Made by a program: the position numbers and the translations under genes. This document shows positions 6,592 through 10,104 of a stretch of DNA of 10,104 nucleotides, one piece after another. Under the pieces are notes generated by a model that was not told the origin of the DNA, did not search any database, and saw nothing but the letters and a program-made list of their open reading frames with translations. The DNA is from an uncultured Eubacteriales bacterium (GTDB lineage: Bacteria > Bacillota > Clostridia > Christensenellales > Aristaeellaceae), in assembly GCA_944353735.1 (NCBI GenBank), contig CALVPU010000029.1, forward strand, positions 1 through 10,104. Direction: 5' to 3'. The stretch's first letter is position 1. Every line of letters starts with the position of its first letter.

Positions 6592-8190
6592 ATGCGTAAA
6601 CTTCTTGCCATCCTCATGGTGGCCGTATTGGCGCTCTCCACCTGCGTGGCGTTCGCCGAAGAGGCTGCGGACGAAAACGTCGTCACCATCGCCATGCAGA
6701 CCAGCCCGAACCTCGACCCGCAGTGGAACGCCGGCGCGACCGGCGCGTGGCTGCTGGGCGTGATGTACGAGGGCCTGTACGACGTCACCGCCACGGGCTT
6801 TGAGCTCGGCGGCGCCGAGCGCGTCGACATCAGCGACGACGCCACCGTCTGGACCTTCTACCTGCGCCAGGACGCCAAGTGGAGCGACGGTCAGCCCGTG
6901 ACCGCCAACGACTACGTCTACTCCCTGCGCCGCCTCGTCAATCCGGAGATCTCCACCACCTACATGCTGGACTACGGTCAGTATCTGAAAAATGGTGCGG
7001 CGATCGCCAACGGCGAGATGGCGGTTGAGGAGCTGGGCGTGACCGCCATCGACGATTACACCCTCGAGATCCAGCTCGAGAACCCCTGCACCTACTTCGA
7101 CTCCATCCTCACCTACAGCGCCTTCTTCCCGATGCGCGAGGACATGGTCGTCGAGGACGGCACCGGCAACTGGGCGTGGGACGCCGAAAAGAGCGTCACC
7201 AACGGCCCGATGAAGATGATCTCCTGCGACGAGGATCAGGAAATCGTCATGGTGAAGAACGAGTACTTCCACAGCGCCGATGAGATCGCGCTCGACCGCC
7301 TGGTCGTCCGCCTGATCGACGACACCAACACGACGCTGCAGCTGCTCGAGACCGGCGAGGTCGACCTGATCAACACCTATCCCTCCGAGGAAACCGAGCG
7401 CCTGCAGGAGGCGGGCCTCTACCACGCCTCTCCCGCGCTGTCGACGAACTTCCTGCTGCTGCAGTGCGAGAATGAGCCCACCAACAACGCGCTCGTGCGT
7501 CAGGCGCTGTCCTACGCCATCGACCGCGATTTCCTCTGCAACGTGCTGTTCCTCGGCACCAAGACCCCCGCGACGACGTACGTCGGCGGCGGCTTCCCGG
7601 GCAGCTCTGCAGACACCGACTTCCGCACCGAGGGCGGCGACCTGATCTCCTATGATCCGGAGCGCGCACAGGAGCTGATGGCGGAAGCGGGCTATCCGGG
7701 CGGCGAGGGCTTCCCGGTGCTGACCTGCTCCTACTCCAACAACTCCGCGGACTACACCACCATGTTTGAGTACCTGCAGGCGCAGTGGGAAGAGATCCTC
7801 GGCATCACCGTCGTGCTCGAGCCGCTGGAGGTCGCTTCCATGACCGAACTGCGCGACGCGGGCGACTTCGAGATCACGCCGCAGGCGTGGGGCGCCGACT
7901 ACATGGATGCCAGCAACATGCTGTCCATCTTCGTCACCGGCAACTTCATCAACGGCGGCCGCTACAGCAACGAGGAGTACGACGCGCTCTACACGCAGTC
8001 CCTCGCGACGGTCGATCAGGCGGAGCGCATGGAGCTGCTGCATCAGGCGGAAGCCATCCTGATGGAGGACATGGGCACTATCCCGCTGTACCACAGCAAC
8101 AATGTGGCGCTGTACAGCGACGACGTGCTCGAGAACGTCGCCATCGGCTCGGACGGCAAGCCGATCCTGACCGACATCATCCACAAGTAA
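6592..8190 (+). CDS. oppA: Peptide-binding protein of the ABC importer, OppA type (SBP family 5)
   Basis: A 532-residue exported solute-binding protein that delivers peptides to OppBC. The N-terminus MRKLLAILMVAVLALSTCVA is a signal peptide. A signal peptidase I site follows Ala-Phe-Ala at 20-22; the only cysteine that could be lipidated is Cys18 in LSTC, where Thr at -1 is outside the usual Gly/Ala/Ser. The family-5 core is clear: LDPQWNA (41-47), the TFYLRQDAKWSDGQPVTAND stretch (88-107) followed by YVYSLRRLVNP, AIDRDFLCNVLF about the middle, and WGADYMDASNML starting at Trp433. The length fits OppA-type rather than shorter family members. The ligand cannot be read from the sequence; peptides are inferred from the operon. 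AGGAGG (6578-6583) lies 8 bases before the start. As the last gene it ends 12 bases before a strong terminator. Confidence 0.93.
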   Translation: MRKLLAILMVAVLALSTCVAFAEEAADENVVTIAMQTSPNLDPQWNAGATGAWLLGVMYEGLYDVTATGFELGGAERVDISDDATVWTFYLRQDAKWSDGQPVTANDYVYSLRRLVNPEISTTYMLDYGQYLKNGAAIANGEMAVEELGVTAIDDYTLEIQLENPCTYFDSILTYSAFFPMREDMVVEDGTGNWAWDAEKSVTNGPMKMISCDEDQEIVMVKNEYFHSADEIALDRLVVRLIDDTNTTLQLLETGEVDLINTYPSEETERLQEAGLYHASPALSTNFLLLQCENEPTNNALVRQALSYAIDRDFLCNVLFLGTKTPATTYVGGGFPGSSADTDFRTEGGDLISYDPERAQELMAEAGYPGGEGFPVLTCSYSNNSADYTTMFEYLQAQWEEILGITVVLEPLEVASMTELRDAGDFEITPQAWGADYMDASNMLSIFVTGNFINGGRYSNEEYDALYTQSLATVDQAERMELLHQAEAILMEDMGTIPLYHSNNVALYSDDVLENVAIGSDGKPILTDIIHK

Positions 8191-8202
8191 GCCCAACGAC
8201 CG

Positions 8203-8235
8203 CGCCCCATCTCCGCATCGGAGATGGGGCGTTTT
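8203..8235 (+). terminator. Rho-independent terminator of the opp operon (hairpin 1)
   Basis: A perfect 13-bp GC-rich stem (8203-8215 with 8219-8231) closes a 3-base CAT loop and is followed by TTTTGCG. It lies 12 bases after the oppA stop codon. The stem sequence recurs at 8343-8371. Confidence 0.9.
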
Positions 8236-8373
8236 GCGTATTGACAAGACAGGCAGACCGGCGGCGCGTTGAGAAAGCTGGCGAGCCTGAGAAGGCAAAA
8301 TCGCCACCGGATTTCGCGTTTGCGTCCTCGTCTGCGTGCTGGCGCCCCATCTCCGATGCGGAGATGGGGCGCC
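8203..8373. repeat. Twin-hairpin element, about 170 bp
   Basis: Two 29-bp palindromic arms (8203-8231 and 8343-8371) flank about 111 bp that encode nothing I can support. The arms differ only in the 3-base loop, CAT versus ATG, which are reverse complements, so arm 2 is formally the exact inverse of arm 1. This resembles a small inverted-repeat element, but the T-runs on the right of both arms fit duplicated terminators equally well. Confidence 0.55.
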
Positions 8374-8377
8374 TTTT
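8341..8377 (+). terminator. Second copy of the terminator hairpin (hairpin 2)
   Basis: A perfect 15-bp stem (8341-8355 with 8359-8373) with an ATG loop, followed by TTTTG at 8374-8378. Its inner 26 stem bases are identical to hairpin 1. No plus-strand gene lies between the two, so it can only act on read-through from opp, or it may not be there for termination at all. On the minus strand it has no T-tail, so it does not look like a terminator for the DUF1540 gene. Confidence 0.7.
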
Positions 8378-8474
8378 GTCGTTTCGCGGCATGCCGCAGG
8401 GGAATCCGCCGCGGCAAGGCGGTCCCGCCATCCTCCGTGCCGGAACCGCTTCGCCGCTCGCGCTCGCCGAGGGA

Positions 8475-8648
8475 TTACTTCTTGCGGAAGCTCGCGCACA
8501 TGCTCTCGTCGCAGGCCTTGCCGCTGGAGCAGTTCGGGCAGGGATCGACCTGGATGGCGTTCAGCGAGCAGTATTCATCGTCGCCGCAGTGAAACGCACA
8601 GCTGCTCACGCGGCAGCGGATGCCGGTATTCGGCTTCTTCTGGGACAT
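8475..8648 (-). CDS. DUF1540 cysteine-rich small protein
   Basis: A 57-residue protein starting MSQKKPNTGIRCRVSSC and ending MCASFRKK, with eight cysteines at 12, 17, 21, 27, 37, 40, 46 and 51. The pattern I-x-C-x4-C near the start, Y-C-x-L-x-A-I-x-V in the middle (26-34) and C-x-S-F at the end fits DUF1540, a family common in Clostridia and of unknown function. The cysteine pairs suggest a metal-binding, probably zinc, fold; this is inference. The start at 8648 has a very good ribosome site, GAGGAGGAG, about 6 bases upstream, and the reading frame stays open with no alternative start upstream needed. It stands alone: opp converges from the left, asnS lies 446 bases upstream on the same strand with its own terminator. 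A palindrome (8675-8689) lies just upstream. Confidence 0.85.
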   Translation of the reverse strand: MSQKKPNTGIRCRVSSCAFHCGDDEYCSLNAIQVDPCPNCSSGKACDESMCASFRKK

Positions 8649-9055
8649 AGCGTTCTCCTCCTCGCAATGATTTTGCTGAAGGCTTCAGCGTCCCTAGTCT
8701 GCCCCGCTCTTGCGCCGCTCATGCGCGCCGCGTCGTGCTGTCCAAAGACTGCCTGCCGGACGATTCTTCCTGCCCCAAATGCGCAAATCTGGTTTTGTGT
8801 GACAAAAACCGCCAGCTGAGAAAGCGCTTTCGGGCAGTTCGGTGCAAAACGGACGCAACGGGCAATCCATGCAAAAACGTTCGCGCGCATGCAAAGTTCA
8901 TGCCGCCGCATACGAGGCTTCAGAACCGGCATCCCATTGGCGCATTCCGGCGGCTGCGCCAATCCACCGGCGAGGCGATCCTCTATGCGCGACATGGCGC
9001 TTGCACACGCTCCGTCATTTGCCACCGGATTTATTCAGAGCGCATTTCTCCGCGC
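8649..9055. other. Spacer between DUF1540 gene and asnS, no gene seen
   Basis: About 400 bases. Open frames are present on both strands, including short cysteine-containing ones (for example minus 8694-8894), but they lack ribosome sites and family resemblance. The left end must hold the DUF1540 promoter, which I could not identify with confidence; the right end leads into the asnS terminator. Confidence 0.55.
8675..8689. promoter_or_regulatory. Inverted repeat upstream of the DUF1540 gene
   Basis: GCTGAAG and CTTCAGC form a perfect 7-bp inverted repeat around a single central base, about 27 bases upstream of the start codon. The one-base centre makes an RNA hairpin of full length impossible, so a dimeric protein site is the better guess. 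No clear -35/-10 pair is seen around it. Confidence 0.35.
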
Positions 9056-9087
9056 GAAAAGCGGCGGAGGAGCCAAGCTCCCCCGCC
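9056..9087 (-). terminator. Rho-independent terminator of asnS
   Basis: An 11-bp stem (9063-9073 with 9077-9087) with one A-C mismatch closes a 3-base loop. On the minus strand it is followed by a short CTTTTCG tail. It begins 7 bases after the asnS stop codon. Confidence 0.8.
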
Positions 9088-9094
9088 ACATCGG

Positions 9095-10104
9095 TCAGAA
9101 CTCCGCGCTTCCGGTCGTGCGCGGGAAGGGCAGCACGTCGCGGATGTTGGCAATGCCCGTCAGGTACATGATCATGCGCTCGAAGCCCATGCCGAAACCG
9201 GCGTGCGGCGTGGTGCCGTACTTGCGCAGTTCGAGGTACCACCAGTAGTCCTCGGGGTTCATGCCCAACTCCTCGATGCGCGCCTTGAGCACGTCGTAGC
9301 GCTCCTCGCGCTGGCTGCCGCCGCACAGCTCGCCGACCGCCGGCACCAGCAGGTCCGCCGCGGCGACGGTCTTGCCATCCTCGTTCAGGCGCATGTAGAA
9401 CGCCTTGATCTCCTTGGGCCAGTCAGTGACGAACACGGGCTTGCCGAAGTGCTTCTCGGTCAGATAGCGCTCGTGCTCGGTCTGCAGGTCGGAGCCCCAC
9501 GCAATCGGGTATTCAAACTTCTCGCCGCTCTTTTGCAGGATGTCGATGGCATCGGTATAGCTGCAGCGCACGAACTCCGAATCGCACACGAACTTGAGCC
9601 GCTCGACGAGTCCCTTGTCGACGAAGCTGTTCAGGAACGCCATCTCCTCCGGGCACTCGTCGAGCACGGCGGCAATGATGAACTTGACCATCTCCTCCTG
9701 CAGGTCCATGTCCTCCTTGAGGGTGGCGAAGGCGATTTCCGGCTCGATCATCCAGAACTCGGCGGCATGGCGCGGCGTATAGCTCTCCTCGGCGCGGAAG
9801 GTCGGCCCGAAGGTGTAGACGTTGCGGAACGCCTGCGCGAAGATCTCGGCGTTGAGCTGGCCGGACACCGTCAGCGAAACCGGCTTGCCGAAGAAGTCCT
9901 TGGAATAGTCGACCTCGCCTGACTCCGTGCGCGGCGGGTTGGCGATGTCGAGCGTCGTCACCTGAAACATTTCGCCCGCGCCCTCGCAGTCGCTGCCGGT
10001 GATCAGCGGCGTGTGGACGTAGAGGAAGCCCTTGTCGTGGAAAAAGCGGTGAATCGCCTGCGCGGCAATCGAGCGCACGCGGAAGCCGCACTGGAACAGG
10101 TTTG
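9095..10104 (-). CDS. asnS: Asparaginyl-tRNA synthetase, C-terminal part (cut by window edge)
   Basis: The last 335 complete codons of asparagine-tRNA ligase, which charges tRNA-Asn with asparagine using ATP in the cytoplasm. The frame is open to the right edge, reading NLFQCGFRVRSIAAQAIHRF, which is internal to the family; about 125 residues (the N-terminal OB-fold anticodon-binding domain) lie outside. Class II motifs are present: GSDCEGAGEMFQVTTLD near the start, motif 2 FRAEESYTPRHAAEFWMIEP (the first arginine binds ATP), and motif 3 GFGMGFERMIMYLTG near the end. The ending IRDVLPFPRTTGSAEF is typical. Motif 2 carries EESYTPRHAAEF where many AsnRS have ENSNTxRHLAEF; this seems a known variant, but it means AsnRS rather than AspRS is inferred from the whole protein (AspRS has FRDEDxRADRQPEF). 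The gene has its own terminator. Confidence 0.95.
   Translation of the reverse strand, partial: NLFQCGFRVRSIAAQAIHRFFHDKGFLYVHTPLITGSDCEGAGEMFQVTTLDIANPPRTESGEVDYSKDFFGKPVSLTVSGQLNAEIFAQAFRNVYTFGPTFRAEESYTPRHAAEFWMIEPEIAFATLKEDMDLQEEMVKFIIAAVLDECPEEMAFLNSFVDKGLVERLKFVCDSEFVRCSYTDAIDILQKSGEKFEYPIAWGSDLQTEHERYLTEKHFGKPVFVTDWPKEIKAFYMRLNEDGKTVAAADLLVPAVGELCGGSQREERYDVLKARIEELGMNPEDYWWYLELRKYGTTPHAGFGMGFERMIMYLTGIANIRDVLPFPRTTGSAEF

Noticed and set aside
8241..8263. TTGACA between the two hairpins after oppA
   Set aside because: No -10 box lies at 16-19 bases (the position reads GCGCGT) and no plus-strand gene follows.
6571..8499. A 642-codon open frame on the minus strand, antisense to oppA
   Set aside because: It mirrors oppA, whose frame has clear family motifs, a signal peptide and a ribosome site. 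Long antisense frames are common in GC-rich genes; the translation is Val/Gly/Arg-rich with no family resemblance.
8694..8894. Minus-strand frame with CMDCPLRPFC, suggestive of a metal-binding peptide
   Set aside because: No ribosome site before the start, and after the first 20 residues the sequence looks random; the opposite strand also gives cysteines by chance here.
8303..9032. 12-base repeat GCCACCGGATTT at 8303 and 9021
   Set aside because: A few 12-base matches are expected by chance in 10 kb of GC-rich sequence, and the flanks do not match.
8735..9922. 395-codon plus-strand frame
   Set aside because: Most of it is antisense to asnS, and the left part shows no family features or ribosome site.

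Overview
The window looks like a chromosomal segment from a GC-rich, endospore-forming member of the Clostridia. The sporulation pair yabP-yabQ, vegetative promoters with perfect or near-perfect TTGACA/TATAAT boxes, purine-rich AGGAGG-type ribosome binding sites and the protein families present all point to Firmicutes. The high GC third positions fit lineages such as Christensenellales-like gut bacteria, but that placement is inference. No rRNA, tRNA, CRISPR array, transposase or phage gene is visible.

Layout from left to right. (1) 1-421, minus strand: the start of yabQ (cut by the window edge) preceded by complete yabP, with a candidate sigma-E promoter at 474-502. (2) 422-830: non-coding, GC-rich DNA with three spaced copies of a short GGAATT-centred repeat. 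(3) 831-2200, minus strand: pepC, a bleomycin-hydrolase-type cysteine aminopeptidase, with its own promoter and a strong terminator. (4) 2201-2602: a divergent control region with two consensus sigma-A promoters and several small inverted repeats. (5) 2603-8190, plus strand: a complete five-gene oligopeptide ABC importer operon in the order oppB-oppC-oppD-oppF-oppA. (6) 8191-8474: two nearly identical terminator hairpins about 140 bp apart. (7) 8475-8648, minus strand: a 57-residue cysteine-rich DUF1540 protein. (8) 8649-9055: no gene seen. (9) 9056-10104, minus strand: terminator and C-terminal three quarters of asnS, cut by the right edge.

The main functional unit is the pepC/opp pair. OppA would capture peptides outside the cell, OppB and OppC form the membrane channel, OppD and OppF hydrolyse ATP, and the divergently transcribed PepC can trim imported peptides to amino acids in the cytoplasm. 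The shared 402-bp control region suggests, but does not prove, joint regulation.

I found no convincing new multi-gene system. The points most worth a second look are the twin hairpins after oppA (8203-8377), the DUF1540 microprotein, the repeat cluster beside yabP, and the control elements between pepC and oppB.
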